From: Maricaulis sp. | GTDB taxonomy: Bacteria; Pseudomonadota; Alphaproteobacteria; Caulobacterales; Maricaulaceae | Direction: 5' to 3' | Assembly (NCBI RefSeq): GCF_017643475.1 | Contig: NZ_JAEPNI010000003.1 | Coordinates: forward strand, 124,001-188,000 | Length of the DNA: 64,000 bases | Made by a program: the position numbers and the translations under genes | In this document: positions 54,826-63,008 of the stretch, piece by piece | Numbering within the stretch: the first letter of the stretch is position 1 | Layout: each line of letters starts with the position of its first letter | Notes under the pieces: model-generated | What the model saw: only the letters and a program-made list of their open reading frames with translations | Databases searched by the model: none | What the model was told of the DNA's origin: nothing

Positions 54826-55050
54826 TCAAGCAGTAATACCGCGGCCGGGCTTCGAACCCGGCCGTTTTTTATTGGCGTCCTTGTCCTGTTTCCATTTCAG
54901 CTTGGCGACGGCCAGGCGCTCGATTTCCGCCCGCGAAGTTTTTTCAGGCACCTGAAAGACGACCTCGTCACCGGTCACACCGTCAACCGCAGCGACACGC
55001 ACTGCGTTCCCGATCCCGACAATTTCAAGATAGATATCGTGGCCGCCCAT
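54826..55050 (-). CDS. DUF6898-like small protein
   Basis: The 74-residue protein has a beta-rich core (YLEIVGIGNAVRVAAVDGVTGDEVVFQVP), then a helix (SRAEIERLAVAKLKWKQD) and a basic tail. The shape agrees with DUF6898, a short alphaproteobacterial family with no known function; I am moderately sure. The last 15 codons are formed by the reverse complement of the mucR terminator. It ends its upstream side 12 bp from hemA and is likely co-transcribed with it. Confidence 0.6.
   Translation of the reverse strand: MGGHDIYLEIVGIGNAVRVAAVDGVTGDEVVFQVPEKTSRAEIERLAVAKLKWKQDKDANKKRPGSKPGRGITA
54842..54870 (+). terminator. rho-independent terminator of mucR
   Basis: The perfect eight-base stem CGGCCGGG / CCCGGCCG with loop CTTCGAA (54842-54864) is followed by six Ts. 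It lies 26 bp after the mucR stop and is embedded in the C-terminal codons of the convergent small gene. Confidence 0.9.
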
Positions 55051-55062
55051 CCAGCCTCACGA

Positions 55063-56292
55063 TCAGGCGGTGGCGAGGCCGTCCTGGCCTTCCGCAGACG
55101 CCTCTTCCCAGACCACGTCGAGCGCCGTGATCAATTGATCAAACATCTCATCCGTATGCAACGGTGTCGGCGTCAGTCGAAGACGCTCGGTGCCCCGCGG
55201 AACGGTGGGATAGTTGATCGGCTGCACATAGATGCCGTGATCCGCGAGCAGACGATCGGTGATGCGCTTGCACAGAACCGGATCGCCAACCTTGACCGGG
55301 ACGATATGGGTCACGGACGGCATCACAGGATAACCGGCGTCGGCCAGGCGCTGTTTCAGCGTCGCCGCGCGTTCCTGGTGTTTCTCGCGCAGATGATTGG
55401 ATGATTTGAGATATTCGACGCTTGCGCGGGCTCCGGCGGCCAGCGAAGGCGGCAGTGCCGTCGTGAAAATGAAGCCCGGTGCCATGGAACGGATCGCATC
55501 GATGATAGCGCCGTCCGCGGCGATATAGCCGCCCATTACGCCAAACGCCTTGCCCAGAGTGCCCTCGATAATGTCGACACGATGCATCAGACCATCCCGC
55601 TCGGCGATGCCGGCGCCGCGCAAGCCGTAAAGGCCCACTGCGTGCACTTCGTCGAGATAGGTCAGCGCATTGTATTTTTCAGCCAGGTCACACACGGCCT
55701 CGATCGGACCGATGTCACCGTCCATGGAATAGACACTCTCGAAGGCAATCACTTTTGGCGCATCAATCGGAGCGGCCTTGAGCAATTCTTCCAGATGCTC
55801 GACATCATTGTGCCGCCAGACATGTTTCTCACAGCGCGCGCCCTTCACACCTTCGATCATCGAGGCGTGGTTCAGCTCGTCGGAGAAGATAATCAGACCC
55901 GGCAGGATCTTGCCCAGCGTCGCCAGCGTGGCTTCGTTGGCGATATAGCCGGAGGTGAAGAGAAGTGCGGCATCTTTCTGGTGCAGGTCGGCGAGCGAGT
56001 GCTCGAGCTCGACATGATAATGCGTGGTGCCGGAAATATTGCGGGTGCCGCCAGCGCCTGAACCGACTTCGTCGATCGCGGCTTTCATCGATTCCACGAC
56101 GCAGGGAATCTGCCCCATGCCGAGATAATCATTGGAGCACCAGACCGTCACATCGCGGACATCACCTTCCGGTGTGCGCCAGCGAGCTTTGGGAAAATCA
56201 CCCTTCTTGCGCATGAGATTGGCAAAGACGCGGTAACGGCCTTCCGCCTTGACGCGACGTACAGCTGATCCAAATGCGGCTTGGTAATCCAT
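55063..56292 (-). CDS. hemA: 5-aminolevulinate synthase
   Basis: The 409-residue alpha-oxoamine synthase has the PLP lysine in [39 protein letters not shown] and [21 protein letters not shown]. It condenses glycine with succinyl-CoA in the C4 (Shemin) heme pathway of alphaproteobacteria. Length is normal. An inverted repeat (CTCAGT-GGGA-ACTGAG, 56318-56333) lies 26 bp upstream of the ATG and could be an operator. A MarR regulator gene is upstream on the same strand. Confidence 0.98.
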   Translation of the reverse strand: MDYQAAFGSAVRRVKAEGRYRVFANLMRKKGDFPKARWRTPEGDVRDVTVWCSNDYLGMGQIPCVVESMKAAIDEVGSGAGGTRNISGTTHYHVELEHSLADLHQKDAALLFTSGYIANEATLATLGKILPGLIIFSDELNHASMIEGVKGARCEKHVWRHNDVEHLEELLKAAPIDAPKVIAFESVYSMDGDIGPIEAVCDLAEKYNALTYLDEVHAVGLYGLRGAGIAERDGLMHRVDIIEGTLGKAFGVMGGYIAADGAIIDAIRSMAPGFIFTTALPPSLAAGARASVEYLKSSNHLREKHQERAATLKQRLADAGYPVMPSVTHIVPVKVGDPVLCKRITDRLLADHGIYVQPINYPTVPRGTERLRLTPTPLHTDEMFDQLITALDVVWEEASAEGQDGLATA

Positions 56293-56317
56293 GGGGGCCT
56301 CGTAACAGTCTGTCCCG

Positions 56318-56333
56318 CTCAGTGGGAACTGAG
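56318..56333. promoter_or_regulatory. inverted repeat upstream of hemA
   Basis: The perfect dyad CTCAGT-GGGA-ACTGAG ends about 26 bp before the hemA start. It may be an operator, perhaps for the adjacent MarR protein, or a leader hairpin. No direct evidence favours either. Confidence 0.35.
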
Positions 56334-56403
56334 TCTCGGTATAAACTGTTAACGGCGCTCCTGCGAATGGACGAAGCGCCGCACCCTGATTTTTTTGCAG
56401 TAC

Positions 56404-56895
56404 TTACATCCGGAAGCGGATGTGATCTGACCAGAAACGCTCGATCCGTGTGAGCGCTGTATTGACGGTCGGAAGCGTCTCGCCTTCCACACCACCCACC
56501 GGATGCAGGGATCCGGCCTGGCGCGCAAAGAGTTCATTGAGCTGTTCGCGCACCGCATGACCGCTTTCGGTCAGGCTGACACGCACAGACCGACGATCCG
56601 TGGAAGAACGCTCGTGGCGGATGTAACCGGCATCCACGAGCTTCTTGAGATTATAGGAGACGTTGGAGCCCAGATAATGGCCACGCGTCCTCAATTCGCC
56701 CGCAGTGAGCTCCTGGTCACCGATATTGAACAACAGCAGCGCCTGCACGCTGTTCACATCCTCGAGCCCTTCGCGGTCCAGCTCGTCCTTGACAACATCA
56801 AGAAGCTGGCGATGCAAACGCTCCACCAGTTGAAGAAGTTCGAGATATTCTGCCTGCGGTCCTGCCTGCGGCGTTACGCTTTCAGCCAATGCCAT
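56404..56895 (-). CDS. MarR family transcriptional regulator
   Basis: The 163-residue winged-helix protein has ALLLFNIGDQELTAGELRTRGHYLGSNVSYNLKKLVDAGYIRHERSS with the wing DRRSVRVSLTESG. This is the MarR-type family found beside hemA in alphaproteobacteria (LdtR/PetP-like). Regulation of heme or envelope genes is plausible. The C-terminal helix FWSDHIRFRM supports dimerisation. Confidence 0.9.
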   Translation of the reverse strand: MALAESVTPQAGPQAEYLELLQLVERLHRQLLDVVKDELDREGLEDVNSVQALLLFNIGDQELTAGELRTRGHYLGSNVSYNLKKLVDAGYIRHERSSTDRRSVRVSLTESGHAVREQLNELFARQAGSLHPVGGVEGETLPTVNTALTRIERFWSDHIRFRM

Positions 56896-56962
56896 GGTCT
56901 GTACTCCACCCGATCTTTTTGATCTTTGGATGGGACGCTAAACGCAAAGCTCTAAAAACCGC

Positions 56963-57856
56963 TTAATTTTTACCCCAACTTCCTATCAATAGCTCGTAAA
57001 TACCTGAAAAGTCTTTATCACGACCGCCCAGATTGTCGAACATGGCATAGAGCGCCTCGGCCTGGGCACCCAGCGGCGTGGATGCACCGGCGCTTTGGGC
57101 CGCATCCTGGGCGAGTTTGAGATCCTTCAGCATCATCGCCGTGGCGAAACCGGGCTGATAGTCGTTATTGGCCGGCGTGGTCTGGACCGGACCCGGCACC
57201 GGGCAATAGCTGGTCATGGACCAGGACTGGCCGGAGGCCTTGGACGAGATATCGAAGAATTTCTGCTGGTCGAGACCCAGCTTTTCCGCCAGTGCGAAGG
57301 CCTCACACGTGCCGATCATGGTGATGGCCAGCAGCATGTTGTTACAGATCTTGGCGGCCTGGCCTGCACCGGTATCACCGGCATGGATCACGGCCTTGCC
57401 CATCGCCTGCAGGAAAGGCTCGGCGGCGGCAAAATCGTCTGCGGAACCACCGACCATGAAGGTCAGCGTGCCGCCCGTGGCCGCTGCGACACCGCCAGAG
57501 ACCGGCGCATCGACAAACTTGAATCCCTTGTCGACGGCCGCACCACCGACATGGCGCGCACTGTCGACGTCAATCGTGGAGCAATCCAGGAAGAGCGTAC
57601 CCGGCGCCGCGGCCGGGAAGACCTGGCCTTCATAGACCGCGCGCACATGTTTGCCCGCGGGCAACATCGTGACCACGGCGTCCGCGCCGGCAACGGCGTC
57701 CGTTGCGGACCCTGCGGCTGACGCGCCCTGCTCCACCGCCTGAGCCACAGCGGCGTCGGACAGGTCAAACGCCTTCACATCATGGCCGGCCTTGACCAGG
57801 TTGGCTGCCATGCCCGAGCCCATATTGCCCAGACCGATAAATGCGATCGTCGCCAT
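56963..57856 (-). CDS. mmsB: 3-hydroxyisobutyrate dehydrogenase
   Basis: The 297-residue enzyme has an N-terminal Rossmann motif (FIGLGNMGSGMAANLVKAGHDV), FVDAPVSGGVAAATGGTLTFMVGG and the catalytic lysine region GQAAKICNNMLLAI. It oxidises 3-hydroxyisobutyrate to methylmalonate semialdehyde in valine breakdown. It is the last gene of the acyl-CoA dehydrogenase operon. The mmsA dehydrogenase for the next step is not in this window. Confidence 0.95.
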   Translation of the reverse strand: MATIAFIGLGNMGSGMAANLVKAGHDVKAFDLSDAAVAQAVEQGASAAGSATDAVAGADAVVTMLPAGKHVRAVYEGQVFPAAAPGTLFLDCSTIDVDSARHVGGAAVDKGFKFVDAPVSGGVAAATGGTLTFMVGGSADDFAAAEPFLQAMGKAVIHAGDTGAGQAAKICNNMLLAITMIGTCEAFALAEKLGLDQQKFFDISSKASGQSWSMTSYCPVPGPVQTTPANNDYQPGFATAMMLKDLKLAQDAAQSAGASTPLGAQAEALYAMFDNLGGRDKDFSGIYELLIGSWGKN

Positions 57857-57880
57857 CTCGTATTCTCCCCTTGCCTGTCC

Positions 57881-58951
57881 TTAAGCGTCGTCGCCCAGGA
57901 AGGTCATTTCATGGTCTGCGTCGAGGGGTTCAAAAGCCTCGGCGATATCATTGTCATTGACGCTGGCCAGCGTGGACGGATCCCAGACCGGCGCATTGTC
58001 CTTGTCGATGATGACGGCGCGCACGCCCTCATAGAAATCCTTGCCCTTCAGGCACCAGCTCGACGCGCGCAGGTCCTGGCGCATGACATCTTCAAAGGAC
58101 AGGTCCGCGCCCTTTCGCAGCGCCGCCAGCGTGAGCTTCAACGCGGCCGGGGACTTGGACGACAGGATTTTCGCCTGTTTTGTCGACCAGCCATCACCGG
58201 CGCCCTCGATGCGCGCAATGATCTCCTCGACCCGATTGCCGGCAAAGGCTGCATCGATCAGGCCGCGCGTATGGGCCAGGTCGCTGTCACCGGGATCTCC
58301 GGAAAATTCTTCGAGCAGGACTTCCAGCGCGTCGTCATCGGAAAGATCTGCGCTCTCTAGAGCCGCCACCAGCGCATCATACTGGCTGGACGGGCAGTAA
58401 TGGGTCGCGAGGCCCGATGCGACCGCGTCAGCAGCCTTGAGGCGAGCGCCCGTCAGCCCCATCCAGGTGCCGATCTCGCCAGCCAGACGCGGCAGAAAAT
58501 AGGCCCCGCCCACATCCGGATGGAAACCGATACCGGTCTCCGGCATGGCAAACATCGTGCGGTCGCCTGCAACACGGTGCGATCCGTGCACCGATACGCC
58601 GACACCGCCGCCCATGGTGATGCCGTCGATCAGCGCCACATAGGGTTTGGGATAATGGAAGATCAGCGTGTTGAGACGATACTCGTCACGCCAGAACAGC
58701 CAGGCATCATCATTGCCCGCCTTGCCGCTGTCATGCAGTTTGAGGATATCCCCGCCCGCACAAAACCCTTTCTCGCCAGCGCCATCAACGACGATCGCCT
58801 TGACGTCGTCATCATGACGCCAGCTCTCCAGCGCCTCGATCATCATCAGGCACATCGGATGCGTCAGCGCGTTGAGCGCCTTGGGGCGATTGAGCGTGAT
58901 CCGGCCAATCTGACCGGTCTTGCGGGCGATGATTTCGGGTTCGTCAGTCAA
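57881..58951 (-). CDS. 3-hydroxyisobutyryl-CoA hydrolase (enoyl-CoA hydratase/isomerase family)
   Basis: The 356-residue crotonase-fold protein has RITLNRPKALNALTHPM, GAGEKGFCAGGDIL (oxyanion loop), DGITMGGGVGVSVHGSHRVA and MPETGIGFHPDVGGAYFLPRL. The last two segments separate the HIBCH hydrolases from ordinary hydratases. It frees 3-hydroxyisobutyrate for MmsB. It starts three bases after an unknown gene in the same operon. Confidence 0.93.
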   Translation of the reverse strand: MTDEPEIIARKTGQIGRITLNRPKALNALTHPMCLMMIEALESWRHDDDVKAIVVDGAGEKGFCAGGDILKLHDSGKAGNDDAWLFWRDEYRLNTLIFHYPKPYVALIDGITMGGGVGVSVHGSHRVAGDRTMFAMPETGIGFHPDVGGAYFLPRLAGEIGTWMGLTGARLKAADAVASGLATHYCPSSQYDALVAALESADLSDDDALEVLLEEFSGDPGDSDLAHTRGLIDAAFAGNRVEEIIARIEGAGDGWSTKQAKILSSKSPAALKLTLAALRKGADLSFEDVMRQDLRASSWCLKGKDFYEGVRAVIIDKDNAPVWDPSTLASVNDNDIAEAFEPLDADHEMTFLGDDA

Positions 58952-58954
58952 GGT

Positions 58955-59413
58955 TCAGTCCTCGTCTTCGATGCAGAAGATTCCAATTTTCTTGCCGTCT
59001 ACTACACCAACGGCGAGGTCGAAAGTGGATTGCGTGAAAGGTTGCCAGCCGCCACTACATCCACCCCCGATGATCTCTCCCCAGTTCGTAAAGGCACGTG
59101 CCGCGTCCGAGAAATCAGCAAAAAAGCTGTTCACCCGTGGATGGGACAACAAACGCCTCGGTAGAGCAAACGAGTTATAGGCGATCCCTTTCTTGGCCCG
59201 GTCCGCTGCCAGAAGCCTCGCTTCGTCCAGGGGGACCTCTCGCCAATGCGAATGCGTAAACTCATCCGCCAGCGGGGCGACGGCAGGCTGGAATGAATGA
59301 CGCAAACGGATCAAACGCGCTCGATCAGACCCAGAAGCATAAACCTCTTCAGCGACCAGCCATGACAGCCAGTTGCGGCGACCACTGCTGGTCACCGTCA
59401 GCAGATCACTCAT
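58955..59413 (-). CDS. uncharacterised protein in valine operon (152 aa)
   Basis: I do not recognise this protein. It is soluble, with aromatic-rich segments WLSWLVAEEVYASG, VNSFFADFSDAARAF and a glycine stretch WGEIIGGGCSGG. There is no signal peptide, membrane helix or known catalytic motif. It overlaps the next upstream gene by eight bases and precedes the HIBCH gene by three, so co-translation is nearly certain. A role in branched-chain acyl-CoA use is only suggested by position. Confidence 0.55.
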   Translation of the reverse strand: MSDLLTVTSSGRRNWLSWLVAEEVYASGSDRARLIRLRHSFQPAVAPLADEFTHSHWREVPLDEARLLAADRAKKGIAYNSFALPRRLLSHPRVNSFFADFSDAARAFTNWGEIIGGGCSGGWQPFTQSTFDLAVGVVDGKKIGIFCIEDED

Positions 59414-59831
59414 AAAACTCCCTCAGCGCCCACTCGTCCTCGACCCAGTCCGGTTCGAGGGTGGCGAAAACCAGGCCGATCCAGCCGAAACGCTCGTCAT
59501 TGGCTTGTTCGGCCAGGGCCGCTTCGTGTTTGAGCGGGACCCAGCAGACCAGATCACCGACCTTCACCTCCTGCTTGGGCGCATAGGTCGTCTTGGACAG
59601 AACGACGAAACCGCCATCCCTTGCCGCGACGCGCAGGGTCAGCCGCAGACAGCCATCGGCTTCAACCGACATCGACTCATCCGCACCGAACTCTTCCTTG
59701 GCGTCGAGAACAATGCCGACCATGGGCTGTTCGGCGACGATGCCCTCTTCCGCATCGGCACAGGCCTGGGCAAAGGCTTCCAGGGTGGTCTCAAAGCTCT
59801 TCGGCTCGCTGGCCCCGGTCTCTTCGCCCAT
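59406..59831 (-). CDS. uncharacterised protein in valine operon (141 aa)
   Basis: The 141-residue acidic soluble protein has no family that I recognise. A beta-strand-rich centre (CLRLTLRVAARDGGFVVLSKTTYAP) and KVGDLVCWVPLKHE are notable, followed by a C-terminal FGWIGLVFATLEPDW. It lies 11 bases after the acyl-CoA dehydrogenase and overlaps the following unknown gene. Both unknown genes are inside a catabolic operon, so a helper or regulatory function is possible. Confidence 0.55.
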   Translation of the reverse strand: MGEETGASEPKSFETTLEAFAQACADAEEGIVAEQPMVGIVLDAKEEFGADESMSVEADGCLRLTLRVAARDGGFVVLSKTTYAPKQEVKVGDLVCWVPLKHEAALAEQANDERFGWIGLVFATLEPDWVEDEWALREFYE

Positions 59832-59842
59832 GGCGCTCTCCT

Positions 59843-60979
59843 TTATGCCGTCAATTGCTTGGCGATGATCACTCGCATGATTTCGTTTGTGCCTTCAAGG
59901 ATCTGGTGGACACGCAGATCCCGCACAATGCGCTCGAGCGGGTAGTCTTTCAGATAGCCGTAACCGCCATGCAGCTGCAGGGCCTGGTTGGCAACGTCGA
60001 AACAGGTGTCCGTCGCGAAGCGCTTGGCCATGGCACAATACTGCGCCGCCATCGGGTCCTTGGCATCGAGTGCCGCAGCAGCGCGATAGAGCATCAGACG
60101 CGAGGCATCGAGCTCGGTCGCCATGTCGGCCAGCTTGAACTGGGTGACCTGGAACTGGGCCAGCTCACGACCGAATTGCTTGCGCGTGTGGACATATTCC
60201 TTGGCAGTCTCGAACGCCTCGGTCGCACCACCCAGCGAGCAGGCGCCGATATTGATGCGGCCACCATTGAGGCCATTCATCGCCAGGGTGAAGCCCATGC
60301 CCTCATCGGCCAGACGGTTGGCGACCGGAACGCGGCAGTCCTCGAACGTGACGACGCGTGTCGGCTGGGCATTCCAGCCCATTTTCTTCTCATTCGCGCC
60401 AAAGCTGAGACCGGGCGTGTCCTTCTCGACCACAACGGTGGAGACCCCCTTGGGACCATCATCACCGGTGCGGCACATCACGACGTAATAATCCGACGTG
60501 CCCGCGCCCGAGATAAACGCCTTGGAACCATTGAGCACGTAATGATCGCCATCACGCTTGGCACGGGTGCGCAGGCTCGCCGCGTCGGAACCGGCACCCG
60601 GCTCTGTCAGGCAGTAGGACGCGATCTTGTCCATCGTCATCATGCCCGGCAGGAAACGCTGGCGCTGTTCCTCATTGCCCCAGGTGTCGATCATCCAGGC
60701 GCACATATTGTGGATAGACAGGAAGGCCGCTGTCGCGACACAGCCGCGCGACAGCTCTTCAAAGATCAGCGCCGCATCCAGGCGGGTCAGGTTGGAACCG
60801 CCCACATCCTCGCGCGTGTAAATTCCGGCAAAGCCCAGCTCGGCGGCTTCGCGCATCACATCGACAGGGAAAATCTTCTCTTCATCCCAATGCGCTGCGT
60901 TCGGCTTGAGCCGGTCATCAGCAAATTTGCGCGCCATATCGCGGATCAGGGACTGGTCTTCGGTGAGAGAGAAGTGCAC
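59843..60979 (-). CDS. acyl-CoA dehydrogenase, probably isobutyryl-CoA dehydrogenase
   Basis: With GTG 60979 (GGAG eight bases upstream) the protein is 378 residues. It has [58 protein letters not shown], the [33 protein letters not shown] end and the usual FAD contacts. Position first in an operon with HIBCH and mmsB points to the isobutyryl-CoA step of valine degradation. Substrate assignment is inference from context. Confidence 0.9.
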   Translation of the reverse strand: MHFSLTEDQSLIRDMARKFADDRLKPNAAHWDEEKIFPVDVMREAAELGFAGIYTREDVGGSNLTRLDAALIFEELSRGCVATAAFLSIHNMCAWMIDTWGNEEQRQRFLPGMMTMDKIASYCLTEPGAGSDAASLRTRAKRDGDHYVLNGSKAFISGAGTSDYYVVMCRTGDDGPKGVSTVVVEKDTPGLSFGANEKKMGWNAQPTRVVTFEDCRVPVANRLADEGMGFTLAMNGLNGGRINIGACSLGGATEAFETAKEYVHTRKQFGRELAQFQVTQFKLADMATELDASRLMLYRAAAALDAKDPMAAQYCAMAKRFATDTCFDVANQALQLHGGYGYLKDYPLERIVRDLRVHQILEGTNEIMRVIIAKQLTA

Positions 60980-61025
60980 GGCGGCGCTCCATGATTTGCT
61001 TGCGTTGGGCGGAGAGCTATCGCGG

Positions 61026-61043
61026 CTTGACCCCCGGGGCAAG
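61026..61043. promoter_or_regulatory. palindrome upstream of acyl-CoA dehydrogenase operon
   Basis: The sequence CTTGACCCCCGGGGCAAG is palindromic apart from one A-C pair. It lies 47-64 bp upstream of the GTG start of the acyl-CoA dehydrogenase gene. It could be an operator for the valine operon. No regulator gene is adjacent to name. Confidence 0.35.
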
Positions 61044-61243
61044 TTTCGTTTGTTGCAGGGTGGCAATCCGGCACAAGAACGCCGCCATCAGCCTTTGCGG
61101 GAAACAGCAATTCCGCTGCGCTGCACAATGCGCATATTCTGTTCCTGAAATCGCGGTCTCATACTGAGCGGGTTTGCCACACTATCCCCTGATCCCGTAT
61201 CCAGTTACCAGAACACTGAATCACAACCGCGCCGGACATCGAC

Positions 61244-62224
61244 ATGTATCCTTCCACACGACTTCGCCGTACCCGCCAGGCTGACTGGTCCCGACGCCTG
61301 GTGCAGGAAAAGACGCTGACGGTGAATGATCTCATCTGGTCGGTGGTCGTCTCCGATACGGCTGATCCGGTCGAGCCCGTGGCCGCCATGCCAGGTGTGG
61401 AAAGACTGTCCCTGAAAGCACTGGCAACCGCAGCGAAGGATGCGGAGATGCTCGGCATCCCGGCCATCGCCCTCTTCCCGCATATCGATCCGTCCAAGAA
61501 GGATGACGAGGGCAGCGAAGCATTGAACCCGGACGGCCTCATCCCCCAGGCGATCAAGACCATCAAGGATGCCGCGCCCAATATCGGCGTCATCTGTGAT
61601 GTGGCGCTCGACCCGTTCACCACGCATGGCCATGACGGATTGCTGGACGGGGACTATGTCGCCAATGACGCGACGGTGGAAATGCTCGTCGGTCAGGCGC
61701 TGCTGCAGGCTGAAGCCGGCTGTGACGTCGTCGCTCCGTCCGACATGATGGATGGCCGCATCGGCGTCATCCGCGAGGCGCTGGAAAGCCACGGCCATCA
61801 CAACACGATGATCCTCTCCTATGCGGCCAAATACGCGTCGGGCTTCTACGGCCCCTATCGCGAGGCGATCGGCTCGGCAGCCGCGCTCAAGGGTGACAAG
61901 AAAACCTATCAGATGGATCCGGCCAATGCGGCCGAAGCCCTGCGCGAGGTTGAACTCGACATTGACGAGGGTGCCGACATGGTCATGGTCAAACCCGGCC
62001 TGCCCTATCTGGACATCGTGCACGCCCTAACCGAAAACTTCGCCGTCCCGGTCTATGCCTTCCAGGTCTCCGGCGAATACGCCATGATCCAGGCCGCCGC
62101 CCAGAATGGCTGGATCGACGGTGAACGCGTCATGCTGGAAAGCCTGATGAGCTTCAAACGCGCCGGTGCCAGCGGGATTATCACATATTTTGCGCCAAGA
62201 GCGGCGCGGGCGCTGGGGGCTTAA
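61244..62224 (+). CDS. hemB: delta-aminolevulinic acid dehydratase (Mg-dependent type)
   Basis: The 326-residue enzyme has GICDVALDPFTTHGHDG-type sequence, where zinc enzymes carry DVCLCEYTSHGHCG; the cysteines are absent, so it is of the Mg/K-dependent class. The active-site lysines are in MMILSYAAKYASGFYGPYR-like and MVMVKPGLPYLDIV segments. It condenses two ALA molecules to porphobilinogen. It lies about 5 kb from hemA but in opposite orientation, separated by the valine operon. Confidence 0.96.
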   Translation: MYPSTRLRRTRQADWSRRLVQEKTLTVNDLIWSVVVSDTADPVEPVAAMPGVERLSLKALATAAKDAEMLGIPAIALFPHIDPSKKDDEGSEALNPDGLIPQAIKTIKDAAPNIGVICDVALDPFTTHGHDGLLDGDYVANDATVEMLVGQALLQAEAGCDVVAPSDMMDGRIGVIREALESHGHHNTMILSYAAKYASGFYGPYREAIGSAAALKGDKKTYQMDPANAAEALREVELDIDEGADMVMVKPGLPYLDIVHALTENFAVPVYAFQVSGEYAMIQAAAQNGWIDGERVMLESLMSFKRAGASGIITYFAPRAARALGA

Positions 62225-62230
62225 GAGACT

Positions 62231-62359
62231 TATCCTCCCCACCGGGGAGGTGACGGCGTAGCCGTCGGAGGGGCCGGAGGACGGAGTCCGGAGGACAGCT
62301 CGCTGCGCTCGCCCCCTTCGCCTTCACTTCGTTTCGGCACTTCCCCATGGGGGAAGATA
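62231..62359. repeat. palindromic intergenic repeat element with terminal inverted repeats
   Basis: This 129-bp element follows hemB. Its ends TATCCTCCCC and GGGGAAGATA are 10-bp inverted repeats with one mismatch. Inside are several perfect stem-loops: CCTCCCC/GGGGAGG (62234-62250), GACGGC/GCCGTC (62252-62266), GGAC/GTCC (62279-62289), and CTTCCCC/GGGGAAG (62340-62356). It looks like the multi-hairpin intergenic repeats common in alphaproteobacterial genomes. No second copy is visible in this window. Confidence 0.65.
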
Positions 62360-62416
62360 GGACCGTCTTGCCCTCGTCCGCCATCCATGCGACATCGGCC
62401 CTTCAACGGAGATTTT

Positions 62417-62484
62417 ATGACTCTTGAGTCCTGACGTGCCCGCCGTTCTGGCGGGCTTCACGAGAACTGAATAACGTGCCCGCC
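62417..62484 (+). promoter_or_regulatory. attenuator-like leader: mini-ORF and alternative hairpins
   Basis: A five-codon reading frame (M-T-L-E-S-stop, 62417-62434) is preceded by GGAG. Then come arm 1 GCCCGCC (62438-62444), arm 2 GGCGGGC (62450-62456) and arm 3 GCCCGCC (62478-62484). Arm 2 can pair with either 1 or 3, giving mutually exclusive hairpins upstream of the acetyltransferase gene. The mini-ORF contains two GANTC sites. Confidence 0.4.
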
Positions 62485-62522
62485 TTGTGAGCGCAGTGTT
62501 TTCTCATGTCAGGAACAAGACA

Positions 62523-63008
62523 TTGAATACGAATTTGAAATCTGAAATTTCCCTGCGTCCGGCCACTCTCGATGATGTCGATGCGCTGACCGCCCTGTCC
62601 TACAAGACCATTCGCCAGAAACACCCCGAAGTGATCGGGTCGGATGCGGTCGAGGACTACATCGCCTCCGGTGCGGTGCCCAAATACTATACCGAGCGCA
62701 ACGCGTTTCTCTGGGTGGCAGAGCGGGGCGAAGAACCGGTCGGCGCTGTGGCCATCAAGGACAATGAAATCCACCTGATGATGGTCACCGTAGACCATCA
62801 CCGCAAAGGCATTGGCGAAGCCCTGCTGGAGCATGGCGAGCGTCTGCTCTACGACACGTTCGGGACCATCGAGCTGGAGAGTTTTCGGGATAATGCCCAG
62901 GCGGTGAATTTCTACCGCAAACACGGCTGGCAAGCGGTCTCGGAATATCCGATGCCGGAGGTCGGCATTCCCATGGTTCGGATGGGGAAGCAGCGTATCA
63001 GTCGCTGA
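62523..63008 (+). CDS. GNAT family N-acetyltransferase
   Basis: With TTG 62523 (AGGA nine bases upstream) the protein is 161 residues; GTG 62487 is an alternative without a ribosome site. The GNAT fold shows SLRPATLDDVDALTALSY, LMMVTVDHHRKGIGEALLEHGE (acetyl-CoA pyrophosphate loop) and LESFRDNAQAVNFYRKHGWQ. The substrate is unknown. Its 3' end overlaps the convergent TRIC gene by 11 bp. Confidence 0.88.
   Translation: MNTNLKSEISLRPATLDDVDALTALSYKTIRQKHPEVIGSDAVEDYIASGAVPKYYTERNAFLWVAERGEEPVGAVAIKDNEIHLMMVTVDHHRKGIGEALLEHGERLLYDTFGTIELESFRDNAQAVNFYRKHGWQAVSEYPMPEVGIPMVRMGKQRISR

Noticed and set aside
56353-56396. Seven-base stem followed by a run of seven Ts on the plus strand
   Set aside because: The T-run is eight bases away from the stem and no plus-strand gene ends here; as a minus-strand terminator for the MarR gene it lacks a T-tract.
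59621-60994. 457-codon plus-strand frame opposite the acyl-CoA dehydrogenase
   Set aside because: The dehydrogenase on the other strand has all family motifs; the plus frame has none.
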